Origin: Lachnospiraceae bacterium
GTDB lineage: Bacteria > Bacillota > Clostridia > Lachnospirales > Lachnospiraceae
DNA: 6,677 nucleotides
Direction of reading: 5' to 3'
Assembly (NCBI GenBank): GCA_003488965.1
Contig: DNJW01000036.1
Coordinates: 1-6,677, forward strand
Positions 1-6,677 of the stretch are shown in pieces; positions within the stretch are counted from its first letter, which is position 1; the number at the start of each line of letters is the position of its first letter. Both the position numbers and the translations under genes were made by a program. The notes beneath the pieces were generated by a model. That model was not told the origin of the DNA, made no database searches, and saw only the letters and a list, made by a program, of their open reading frames with translations.

Positions 1-28
1 AGTTCTTCTCACGCTAACCCTATAAAGT

Positions 29-78
29 AAAAAAAGCCGCTGCACCGGCGGTTCAATCACCACTGGTGCAGCAGCCTT
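29..78 (-). terminator. Rho-independent terminator of the three-gene unit
   Basis: Read on the minus strand, a 14-bp stem pairs the complement of 65-78 with the complement of 33-46, with two G-U wobbles. The core is GCTGCACC against GGTGCAGC. The 18-base loop (47-64) can pair further, with GTGGT against ACCGC around a six-base GATTGA loop. The 3' arm runs into seven T residues (complement of 29-35). The hairpin begins 24 bases after the stop codon of the symporter gene, which is the expected place for the end of the operon. Confidence 0.93.
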
Positions 79-102
79 ATCTATCCTCTATTTATTCTTA
101 AA

Positions 103-1536
103 TCACCCGTCCACTTCTTTTTTCATCCTCTCCTTCATCTGTGCGATTTCAGGGAAATATTTTTTCAGCGGATAGAATACCATAATCACAATGATAATTG
201 CGGATACGATTGCCGGTATCAGGAAACGGCATGCATTTGTACCCTCAATTGCCGTCGCGGACTGTCCGAAGGGACCCAGTTCTGCATTAAATCCGCAGAC
301 AGCCAGAACTGCCAGCATACCGGAATTCGTAATGGTGTTGCCGCATTTCTGGGCAAAACCTTTTACGGAAGAAACTACGCCGTTCAGCTGTTTGCCCTCT
401 TTCAGCATAATAAAGTCAATCGTATCATTTACCAGGACATTGACCAAAGCGTTTACCTGTGCTCCCACAACTGTTGCAATAAAGGACAGTACGCAGCAGT
501 ACCAGAAATTCATCCGTCCTGTAAAGTACAGAAGCGCGTAGCAGATTACGGTCAAAATCTGTGATATCAATAACGCCTTATAACCTGTTTTAAAAACCTT
601 CAAGAAGATTGGCATCAATACCATCATGGAAACCAGTGCGCCCATGGAGATAAAGCCCATGTATGTAGAAATCGTACCGCCAATCGTTGCACCGATTGCC
701 GCCTCGTCCATCGTTGCAAAGTCAACCCTTCCCGGAACCATGATATATTGTGCATAGTAAACGGAGGAGGTAAACATAAATCCGTAAGAAACTGCTGCCA
801 GACACCAGCAGAGCATAACCGGCCATATTTCCTTATGGCGGAATACATATACCAGCTGTTTCAGCCCGGCGCTTTCATCCTTCGGCGCCACATAACGTTC
901 TTCCGATGTCTTATACAATCCCCAGAAAGAAATTACTGCGAAGATGGAATATGTCACCATCAGGTTGCGGTAGCTGCCGAAGATTTCCACCAGCTGCGTA
1001 GAGAAAGTAGATGCAATCGTAAACATCAGAGCACAGACGCCCGCGCCTTTGGCAACCACGTCATTTCGTTCCGCATCATCCAATGTCATCGCCGGCAGGA
1101 TTGCCATCTGAGGCATTGTATAAGCCGTCACGCACATACCGTAAACCATGTATGTAATGCAGACATAAATACATTTTGCCATAGGGCTTCCCTGAATAAA
1201 TCCGGGATTACTGAACAGCAGCCACATATCTACCACCAAAAAAATCGGGGTAAAAAGGAACCATGTACGGTAACGTCCCCACCGCGGATTATAAGAATCG
1301 CAGATGACTCCCATCAGAGGGTCGTTAATCGCATCCCATAAGGAACAGATTAACAAAATAACAGATAACTGGGCGGCGGTAATACCAATCGTTTCCTGAA
1401 CATATAAAGAGAAGTAAGTAGCGATTGTTGCTGCAATAGCCATTGCGCCGCCGTTTACAGAAGTTGCATGAAACCAGACAAATGCTTTGCTGAGTTTTTC
1501 CTGCTTTGCTGGAGTTTTTGTTGATTCATTGCCCAT
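103..1536 (-). CDS. GPH-family (MelB-type) sugar:cation symporter
   Basis: This 477-residue integral membrane protein belongs to the glycoside-pentoside-hexuronide:cation symporter family of the major facilitator superfamily. Hydrophobic segments run through the whole length, in line with the family's 12 helices. The helix II signature is clear: WDAINDPLMG at residues 67-76, followed by DSYNPRWGRYR at 80-90. D68, N71 and D72 match the cation-site residues D55, N58 and D59 of the E. coli/Salmonella melibiose carrier. A second family signature, DTIDFIMLKEGKQLNG, lies at 371-386. The C-terminal tail after the last helix is only about 20 residues, so there is no fused IIA regulatory domain of the LacS kind. 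The start is ATG at 1536, with AGGAG at 1545-1549 spaced 8 bases away. It is the last gene of the unit, 111 bases after the GH3 gene, and probably imports the oligosaccharide or glycoside that the two hydrolases degrade. Family membership is certain; the substrate is not shown by the sequence. Confidence 0.93.
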   Translation of the reverse strand: MGNESTKTPAKQEKLSKAFVWFHATSVNGGAMAIAATIATYFSLYVQETIGITAAQLSVILLICSLWDAINDPLMGVICDSYNPRWGRYRTWFLFTPIFLVVDMWLLFSNPGFIQGSPMAKCIYVCITYMVYGMCVTAYTMPQMAILPAMTLDDAERNDVVAKGAGVCALMFTIASTFSTQLVEIFGSYRNLMVTYSIFAVISFWGLYKTSEERYVAPKDESAGLKQLVYVFRHKEIWPVMLCWCLAAVSYGFMFTSSVYYAQYIMVPGRVDFATMDEAAIGATIGGTISTYMGFISMGALVSMMVLMPIFLKVFKTGYKALLISQILTVICYALLYFTGRMNFWYCCVLSFIATVVGAQVNALVNVLVNDTIDFIMLKEGKQLNGVVSSVKGFAQKCGNTITNSGMLAVLAVCGFNAELGPFGQSATAIEGTNACRFLIPAIVSAIIIVIMVFYPLKKYFPEIAQMKERMKKEVDG

Positions 1537-1575
1537 TTCTCGCTCTCCTTTTCCATTTCGTTTATTCTATTACAG

Positions 1576-1581
1576 ATTATA
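1576..1581 (-). promoter_or_regulatory. Possible internal -10 box before the symporter gene
   Basis: The minus strand reads TATAAT here, 39 bases before the symporter start codon. At a 17-base spacing the -35 hexamer would be TGGTAT, a poor match to TTGACA, and there is no TG extension. The rest of the 1537-1647 gap shows no hairpin or terminator, so readthrough from the GH3 gene is likely. This would be at most a secondary promoter, and a chance match in an AT-rich gap is possible. Confidence 0.3.
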
Positions 1582-1647
1582 TCTTTTCCCCCTCTTCTAT
1601 ACCATGTTATTTCTTTGTATGAATCCGACGTTTTTTAACACCTATTT

Positions 1648-3810
1648 TTATAAAATAAGTTCTTTCATCAGTTCTGTCCGGGAATCCCCTCCTGCATATA
1701 TTCTTAAAGTGCCTTCGCAGGGAATTTCTTCCATGTCCCAGCCATAATAGCTTAAATCCGTAAGCGGAATGACAAACTCCACTTTTTTCGTCTCTCCCGC
1801 TTTCAGGCTGACTTTTTCAAATCCTTTCAGCTGCCGCACGGGACGTACTCTCTTTGCCGCTACATCCTGCACATAGCACTGCGCCGTTTCATCCCCGTCC
1901 CGTTTTCCTGCATTTGTTACCGACACGGACACCCTGACAGCATCTTTTGTCTTTTCCGCTTTTAAATCCCCGTAAGTATACGAAGTATAAGACAGCCCAT
2001 ATCCAAAAGGATACAAAGGCTCTACCGGGGCATCCAGATATTTGGATGTAAATTTGGACTTTCCTCCCGGTCTTCCCGTATTAATATGGGCATAATACAT
2101 AGGGCACTGCCCGGTTGCGGCGGGAAAAGTAACCGTCAGCTTCCCGGAAGGGTTCACATCTCCGTAAAGCACATCCAGCACAGCAGGTCCGGCTTCCACT
2201 CCCGGATGCCATGCCTCCACAATGGTCTGCACATGTTCTGCCAGTTCGGGAATAGCCAGCGGCCTGCCGTTGAACAAAACAGCCACCACCGGTTTTCCGG
2301 TTCCCAGCAGTTCCTTTATCAATGACAGATGCTCCTGATTCAGCGTAATATCCGCCCGGCTTGCCGCCTCTCCGCTTTCTTCCTTTAATTCGCCCACTGC
2401 TGCCACCAGAACATCCGATTCATCCGCAATTCTCTGTATATCCGAAAGGTTTTCCCCATACTGATAAGAAATTCCCCGTTCCCTGCAGGCTTCCAGAATA
2501 CTGATACAGTCTTCGGGTCTGGCCCCGATGGACCATGCCCCGGTCATCTGCCCTTTATCCGCTGCCAAGGCACCGAATACTCCGATTCTCGCATCCTTCT
2601 TTAAAGGCAGCACATCATTTTCATTTTTTAAAAGTACCATGGATTTTACAGCAGCTTCTCTGGCAATCAGACGATATTCCTCTTTTAACATTGCCTGACT
2701 CTCTCTTTCCCCGCTGGTCTGGTATGGATTATCGAAAAGCCCCAGTTCAAACTTAATTCTAAGCACATCTTCCACTGCCTCATCCAGAACGCTTTCCGGC
2801 ACCTCTCCTTCTTCTACCAACTCTTTTAAACATTCAATATAAGAATTGGAAGACATATCCATATCCGTTCCGGCAAAAATTGCCTGCTTTGCCGCATCCT
2901 TCTTATTTTCCGCAATTCCGTGGCTTACGCATTCCGCAATCGCATTGGAATCGCTGATTACCAGTCCGTCAAAGCCCCATTTCTTACGCAGAATGTCACG
3001 CAGCAGCCACCTGTTTACCGTACAAGGCACTCCGTTTATATCATTGAATGCGGGCATAACCGCTCTGGCTCCCGCATCGATGCAGGCTTTATAAGCAGGC
3101 ATATATTCCTCCCACAGCCTCTGCATCGACATATCCACCCGGTTATAATCCCGTCCGGCTTCTCCGGCACCGTAGGCAGCAAAATGTTTCAGACACGCCG
3201 CCATCGCATCTTCCTTTGACAAATCGTCTCCCTGAAAGCCTTTTACCTTTGCTGCCCCGTAAACGCCATTTAACAGCACATCCTCTCCTGCCCCTTCGCT
3301 GACACGCCCCCAGCGGGCATCCTTCGACACATCCACCATGGGAGCAAAGGTCATATGTACACCGGCCGCCGTAGCCTCCTTTGCCGCTATCCGCCCGGTC
3401 TTCTCCCAAAGCTCCGGTTCCCATGCACAGCTCTCCGCCAGAGGAATAGGCGTCACCGTACGGAAACCGTGAATCACATCATAACCGAACAGAAGCGGAA
3501 TTCCCAGCCTAGTCTCTTCCACCGCAATCTTCTGAAGCCTATTGACGGTAGCCGCATCCCCCACACCATTGTAGGAACCGATTTTTCCCGCACGCAAGTC
3601 CTCCTCATGGAAATCCTGCTTTGCCGTCCCCATCAGACGGTTGAACTCTTCCTGGCTGATTCGTCCGTCAAACATCATATTCAGCAGTTCGTCAAAGCTG
3701 ACATCAAAAGCCCCCACCAAAGAGGGTCCGCACTGCTGCAGCTGCCCTATTTTCTCCTCCAAAGTCATCTGGGAACATAAATCCTTTATTTTATCCTCAT
3801 AATTCTTCAT
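1648..3810 (-). CDS. GH3 beta-glycosidase (probable beta-glucosidase, BglX-like)
   Basis: This 720-residue glycoside hydrolase family 3 enzyme has the full three-domain layout of the BglX branch: a TIM-barrel domain (about 10-330), an alpha/beta sandwich domain (about 385-600) and a C-terminal fibronectin III-like domain (about 635-710). Visible active-site motifs are YDVIHG (110-115), DARWGR (164-169), KHF (208-210) and VISDSNA (284-290). D287 is the expected nucleophile. GEAASRADIT at 480-489 supplies E481 as the likely acid/base, by comparison with the EASSRTDIT stretch of E. coli BglX. There is no signal peptide, unlike periplasmic E. coli BglX, so the enzyme should act in the cytoplasm on imported substrate. 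The start is ATG at 3810 because AGGAGG (3817-3822) sits 6 bases upstream and the family N-terminus (KIKDLCSQMTLEEKIGQL) follows at once. The frame stays open upstream to 3948, but those 46 codons lie in the palindromic element. GH3 also includes xylosidases and arabinofuranosidases, so beta-glucosidase is the most likely activity but not a proven one. Confidence 0.95.
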   Translation of the reverse strand: MKNYEDKIKDLCSQMTLEEKIGQLQQCGPSLVGAFDVSFDELLNMMFDGRISQEEFNRLMGTAKQDFHEEDLRAGKIGSYNGVGDAATVNRLQKIAVEETRLGIPLLFGYDVIHGFRTVTPIPLAESCAWEPELWEKTGRIAAKEATAAGVHMTFAPMVDVSKDARWGRVSEGAGEDVLLNGVYGAAKVKGFQGDDLSKEDAMAACLKHFAAYGAGEAGRDYNRVDMSMQRLWEEYMPAYKACIDAGARAVMPAFNDINGVPCTVNRWLLRDILRKKWGFDGLVISDSNAIAECVSHGIAENKKDAAKQAIFAGTDMDMSSNSYIECLKELVEEGEVPESVLDEAVEDVLRIKFELGLFDNPYQTSGERESQAMLKEEYRLIAREAAVKSMVLLKNENDVLPLKKDARIGVFGALAADKGQMTGAWSIGARPEDCISILEACRERGISYQYGENLSDIQRIADESDVLVAAVGELKEESGEAASRADITLNQEHLSLIKELLGTGKPVVAVLFNGRPLAIPELAEHVQTIVEAWHPGVEAGPAVLDVLYGDVNPSGKLTVTFPAATGQCPMYYAHINTGRPGGKSKFTSKYLDAPVEPLYPFGYGLSYTSYTYGDLKAEKTKDAVRVSVSVTNAGKRDGDETAQCYVQDVAAKRVRPVRQLKGFEKVSLKAGETKKVEFVIPLTDLSYYGWDMEEIPCEGTLRIYAGGDSRTELMKELIL

Positions 3811-3816
3811 GTTAAT

Positions 3817-3822
3817 CCTCCT
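3817..3822 (-). promoter_or_regulatory. Ribosome binding site that fixes the GH3 start
   Basis: The minus strand reads AGGAGG, a full match to the anti-Shine-Dalgarno, 6 bases before ATG at 3810. It decides against the longer in-frame ATG at 3948, which would begin inside the palindrome and add 46 residues with no family resemblance. Confidence 0.88.
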
Positions 3823-3865
3823 ATTCCTTATTGCAGTTACCAATTCCAAAACCAATAAACTGGCT

Positions 3866-4022
3866 GAATATTCTGACAATATCTTCCCTGAAAATCCAAA
3901 TGTGCCGGACACTGCACTGTGCCCAGTAAAGCAAAAACATTCGGACATGGGTCCTCATGTTTTTTTGGTCACAGTTTCATGGCACAAAAAGGATTTTCAT
4001 GGAAGATATTGTCAGAATATTC
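3866..4022. repeat. 157-base near-perfect nested palindrome (MITE-like or intergenic palindromic element)
   Basis: The outer arms 3866-3897 and 3991-4022 are 32-bp inverted copies with one mismatch (3888 against 4000). They begin and end with GAATATTC. Pairing continues inward in register with small bulges: 3901-3906 with 3981-3986, 3916-3921 with 3970-3975, 3923-3925 with 3966-3968, 3933-3940 with 3957-3964, and 3943-3946 with 3951-3954. This leaves a four-base loop at 3947-3950. The element starts 11 bases after the rhamnosidase stop and ends 55 bases before the GH3 start codon. Dinucleotides TA sit symmetrically at 3856-3857 and 4031-4032, which could be target duplications of a Tc1/mariner-like MITE but could also be chance. 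It encodes no convincing protein. In the transcript it would fold into one long hairpin between the two hydrolase cistrons. The structure is seen directly; its mobile origin and its function are inference. Confidence 0.85.
3933..3964. terminator. Possible weak bidirectional terminator at the palindrome core
   Basis: AAAAACAT (3933-3940) pairs with ATGTTTTT (3957-3964), enclosing GGAC (3943-3946) and GTCC (3951-3954) around a four-base loop. On the plus strand the stem ends in a run of seven T. On the minus strand it ends in five T followed by GCTTT. This A-stem-T layout resembles a bidirectional terminator, but the GC stem is only 4 bp. During minus-strand transcription the long outer arms may compete with it or make it irrelevant. 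Any termination between the rhamnosidase and GH3 genes is probably partial. Confidence 0.35.
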
Positions 4023-4033
4023 TCTCAACTTAT

Positions 4034-6571
4034 CTATATCTCAAACACATAATCCCCAGCACATACCGCCTTTTTTTGTCCGTCCGGAAGACAGATTTCA
4101 GCCTCCGCCCCAAAAGGCACGGTAATTTTCATTGTTATCCTGCCGTTTTCTCTATATTCCCATTTGGAGCGGTAGGTTCCCGCCGCAGATTTTAACTCGC
4201 AGTCCACAAAGCCCAGCCGCGGGTCCGGATGGGGCTTAATGACTGCCTTCCTGAATCCCGGCGCTTTCTGACGGATACCTCCGAGGTAGCCATACATCCA
4301 CGCGGCAATACTTCCATAGCTATAATGATTCAGGCTGTTCATCCCTTCCGGGTTCATATGTCCGTCCGGCAATACGGAATTCCAACGTTCCCAGATAGTG
4401 GTTGCTCCCAAGTTCACACTGTAAAGCCAGCCCGGATATTCCTCGTTCAGCAGCAAATCCACCGCCTGCCTATGATGCCCCGTTTCCGTAAGCGCTGGAC
4501 AAAGGATAGTGGTCCCCACAAATCCGGTATTCAAATGATTGCCGTTTTCCGTCACTCTTTCAGAAAGGGCATCTCCCTCCTTTTCCCTCTGCTCTGTAAT
4601 GCCAAACATGACTGCAATAGACGCTCCCGTCTGGGTATGGCATACACACAGACCTTCTTTATCAAAATATTTTTCCAGGATTGCCTTTTTTATTTCCGCC
4701 GCCAGTTTGGCATATTCTGCGGCATCTTCCGAAAATCCCAGTATCTTTGCCGATTTTGCAATAATATCCGCATCCTTATAATAATAACAGCTTGCAATAT
4801 ACAACGGATCCGTAGCGCCAAAGGGTCCCGGCTGTTCATTGTCCAGCGCCAGCCAGTCGGCAAAATGAAATCCGCCTTTCACCAGATGAGAGCCTCTTTC
4901 CTTTTCCTCCAGCTGCCTTTGATAATCCACCCACGCTTTCATACCCGGATACATCTCTGCCAGCAGCGTTTTGCTGCCGTAATGCTGATATACATTCCAT
5001 GGGATAATGACTCCCGCATCCGCCCAGGGACAGCTTCCGCACTCCGCAATCATGCCTTCCTTAATCCGAGGCACCACATTGGGAACCGCACCGTCCGTAA
5101 TGCTCTGCTCCGCCCGCATATCCCACAGATACTTGCGGTAGAAAGCCGGCATATACATGTTGTAGCAGGCCGTGTCCGAAAACACCTGCGCATCTCCGGT
5201 CCATCCCAGACGCTCGTCACGCTGGGGACAGTCCGTAGGGACATCCAGGAAATTATCCTTCTGTCCCCACAATGCATTGGAAAACAGCCGGTTCACCTTT
5301 GCATCTCCGGTAACCACTTTTCCAATCTGGTCAAAATCGCTGCGCAGATGCCAAGCCGTAAAATGATATTTCCCACAGTCCTTTTCCAAGGCATCCCACC
5401 GACCCTCTATCGTACTGATTTCCGCCAGCATATAACGGAATCCGTAAAAGGTAAAATGAGGTCTTACATGGACCGGTTCTCCCTTGGAAACATAAACAAA
5501 CTCTGTTTTGGCCAGCCGGAGATTCTCATGATAAAAGCACCCGTCCTGCAGAATTTCGCAGGCGGTCAGACGTACCGCTGTTCCCATAGGCAGATTACAG
5601 TCAAATTCCACCCATCCTGTCAGATTCTGCCCAAAGTCCAGAATAGTCTCGCCCTTGGGGGATACCACCACCTCCGTTGGAGAAAAGGACTCTTTTTTCA
5701 CAATAGGAAGGCTGTACCTTTCCGTCAGAACGCCGCATCTTTTAGGCGCCTCCAGACTTACCGGACAGCTTTTCCCCTTCCCCTCTAATCTGGCATCATA
5801 AATTTCTCCGTCATAAATCCCGCTAAAAACGATGGGAGAACGGCGGCTCATCCAGCTCTTATCAGAAGCCATCCTAAGCTTCCCGTCCACATACAGCTCG
5901 CCTATGGCATACAGCTTATCGCCGTACAGATTGGGAATCCCGCCGTCAAATCCCAAGCGGCCCTTAAACCATCCCTCCCCCAGCCACACTTCCAGCTTAT
6001 TTTCCCCTTTTCTTAAATACTTTGTTACGTCATAAGTATGGGTCTGTAAATGAAAATCATAGGAATGATAGCCGGGCGCCAGATATTCTTCGCCGATTTT
6101 CTGTCCGTTTAAATAGCATTCATAGACACCGAGACCGCAAAAATACAGTCTTCCTTCTCCTATATTTTCCAGTTCAAAGCTTTTTTCCAGAATATATCCG
6201 CCATGAAATGCCTCATCTGCAATTTCCGTCCCCGGCGTTATCCATTCTCCTGTCCATTTTTCTTCCAGCTTCCCGGTTTCAAAAAAACTCTCCGCTTCCG
6301 CGCTCTCCCCATTGTCCGCAGCCACTTTTACCCTAACCTGATAACGGCTTCTCGGCTCCCAGACCATATCCACCGGAAAATCCATACTGTCGGCTTCTGC
6401 CGCCTCCCCGCTGTCATATATCCTCTCTTTGTTCTTTTCTATCACAACCCGGACAGACTTCTGCCCTACGGCATTCCCTGCATCCTCCACCTTCCAGGAC
6501 AAGGAAACCGGCTCATAACAGTATCCCACCGGTTCTGCAATATGATTTACCCTTAAATCCACAATCCTCAT
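4034..6571 (-). CDS. GH78 alpha-L-rhamnosidase
   Basis: This 845-residue inverting glycoside hydrolase family 78 enzyme removes terminal alpha-L-rhamnose. The family domain order is intact: an N-terminal Ig-like domain (about 5-100), a Bac_rhamnosid_N domain (about 125-285, with GLGVYECYLNGQKIG near 146-160), a concanavalin-like domain (about 300-400), an (alpha/alpha)6 catalytic barrel (about 405-755) and a C-terminal beta domain (about 760-840). The hallmark DVPTDCPQRDERLGWTGD lies at 443-460, with E453 as the expected general acid. TIWERW at 726-731 carries E728, the expected general base. PWADAG (515-520) and FADW (571-574) also line the catalytic barrel in this family. There is no signal peptide or membrane segment, so it should be cytoplasmic. 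The start is taken as ATG at 6571, with AGGAG at 6579-6583 spaced 7 bases away. ATG at 6577, two codons earlier, is served by AGGAGG at 6589-6594 and is almost as good. ATG at 6607 has no ribosome binding site. It is first in the unit and is followed by the palindrome and the GH3 gene. The exact linkage and aglycone specificity cannot be read from the sequence. Confidence 0.96.
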   Translation of the reverse strand: MRIVDLRVNHIAEPVGYCYEPVSLSWKVEDAGNAVGQKSVRVVIEKNKERIYDSGEAAEADSMDFPVDMVWEPRSRYQVRVKVAADNGESAEAESFFETGKLEEKWTGEWITPGTEIADEAFHGGYILEKSFELENIGEGRLYFCGLGVYECYLNGQKIGEEYLAPGYHSYDFHLQTHTYDVTKYLRKGENKLEVWLGEGWFKGRLGFDGGIPNLYGDKLYAIGELYVDGKLRMASDKSWMSRRSPIVFSGIYDGEIYDARLEGKGKSCPVSLEAPKRCGVLTERYSLPIVKKESFSPTEVVVSPKGETILDFGQNLTGWVEFDCNLPMGTAVRLTACEILQDGCFYHENLRLAKTEFVYVSKGEPVHVRPHFTFYGFRYMLAEISTIEGRWDALEKDCGKYHFTAWHLRSDFDQIGKVVTGDAKVNRLFSNALWGQKDNFLDVPTDCPQRDERLGWTGDAQVFSDTACYNMYMPAFYRKYLWDMRAEQSITDGAVPNVVPRIKEGMIAECGSCPWADAGVIIPWNVYQHYGSKTLLAEMYPGMKAWVDYQRQLEEKERGSHLVKGGFHFADWLALDNEQPGPFGATDPLYIASCYYYKDADIIAKSAKILGFSEDAAEYAKLAAEIKKAILEKYFDKEGLCVCHTQTGASIAVMFGITEQREKEGDALSERVTENGNHLNTGFVGTTILCPALTETGHHRQAVDLLLNEEYPGWLYSVNLGATTIWERWNSVLPDGHMNPEGMNSLNHYSYGSIAAWMYGYLGGIRQKAPGFRKAVIKPHPDPRLGFVDCELKSAAGTYRSKWEYRENGRITMKITVPFGAEAEICLPDGQKKAVCAGDYVFEI

Positions 6572-6578
6572 AGCCATT

Positions 6579-6594
6579 CTCCTATTTTCCTCCT
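6579..6594 (-). promoter_or_regulatory. Two tandem ribosome binding sites before the rhamnosidase
   Basis: On the minus strand AGGAGG (6589-6594) is followed by AGGAG (6579-6583). The nearer site is 7 bases from ATG at 6571. The farther one is 11 bases from ATG at 6577. The two starts are in frame and differ only by Met-Ala, so the protein is essentially the same either way. Both sites lie downstream of ATG at 6607 and argue against using that start. Confidence 0.75.
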
Positions 6595-6602
6595 CTTTCT
6601 GC

Positions 6603-6628
6603 TTCATATTTTAAGATTCGGGTGTCAA
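6603..6628 (-). promoter_or_regulatory. Weak candidate promoter for the rhamnosidase unit
   Basis: The minus strand has a perfect TTGACA (complement of 6623-6628), followed after 14 bases by TATGAA (complement of 6603-6608). The spacing is shorter than the preferred 17, and the implied leader would be only about 25 bases. An imperfect inverted repeat, TTTTG...CAAAA, lies just upstream at 6645-6668 and could be an operator. The true promoter may lie beyond the window edge. Nothing else is recognised in 6608-6677. Confidence 0.25.
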
Positions 6629-6677
6629 AAGCCCTATTCAAAAATTTTGCTTTGCAGATTGCACAAAAGAAGTTTGA

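Noticed and set aside
748..1341. 197-codon open frame on the plus strand
   Set aside because: It is antisense to the symporter, whose helices and family signatures are clear. The translation is Cys/His/Arg-rich and has no domain.
3866..4022. Palindrome as an ordinary Rho-independent terminator of the rhamnosidase
   Set aside because: No T-tract follows the outer arm on either strand, and the stem is far longer than a terminator needs. Only the inner core has terminator-like features.
3866..4022. Palindrome as a CRISPR array or riboswitch
   Set aside because: There is one inverted pair, not repeated spaced direct repeats. The fold is a simple long hairpin that does not match any riboswitch class I recognise.
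3809..4195. 128-codon plus-strand frame across the palindrome
   Set aside because: It crosses the palindrome and runs antisense into the 3' end of the GH78 gene. It has no clear ribosome binding site, and its N-terminal part simply reads the inverted repeat.
4229..5788. 519-codon open frame on the plus strand
   Set aside because: It lies wholly antisense to the GH78 gene, whose catalytic motifs fix the coding strand. Its translation is rich in His, Arg, Ser and Pro with no recognisable domain, as expected of a shadow frame.
6572..6607. Upstream ATG at 6607 as the rhamnosidase start
   Set aside because: No Shine-Dalgarno sequence precedes it, the first codons themselves contain the AGGAGG and AGGAG sites, and the extra residues are charged with no family match.

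Overview
The window looks like part of a Gram-positive Clostridia genome, with a gut Lachnospiraceae-like organism as the best guess. The basis is moderate GC, strong AGGAGG-type ribosome binding sites, and a compact sugar-catabolic gene set without signal peptides. The taxonomic call is inference; there is no rRNA or other marker here.

All three real genes lie on the minus strand and read from right to left. From 5' to 3' along the transcript they are a GH78 alpha-L-rhamnosidase (6571 to 4034), a GH3 beta-glycosidase (3810 to 1648), and a GPH/MelB-type sugar:cation symporter (1536 to 103). A strong intrinsic terminator hairpin with a T-tract (29-78) closes the unit 24 bases after the symporter stop. 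The 70 bases before the ORF-extended rhamnosidase start hold only a weak promoter candidate. The 111-base gap between the GH3 gene and the symporter has a good -10 box but no terminator. No regulator, RNA gene, CRISPR array or insertion sequence is visible.

The proposed function is a cytoplasmic deglycosylation cassette. The symporter would import a rhamnose-containing oligosaccharide or glycoside, the rhamnosidase would remove the terminal L-rhamnose, and the GH3 enzyme would cleave the exposed beta-glycoside. Plant rhamnoglucosides such as rutinosides or neohesperidosides fit this order of action, but the substrate is inference.

The most unusual element is non-coding. The 223-base gap between the rhamnosidase and the GH3 gene holds a 157-base nearly perfect nested palindrome (3866-4022). 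Its outer arms are 32 bp with one mismatch, and pairing continues in shorter blocks to a tetraloop-like centre. It looks like a MITE-like or intergenic palindromic element that would form a very large hairpin in the polycistronic mRNA.
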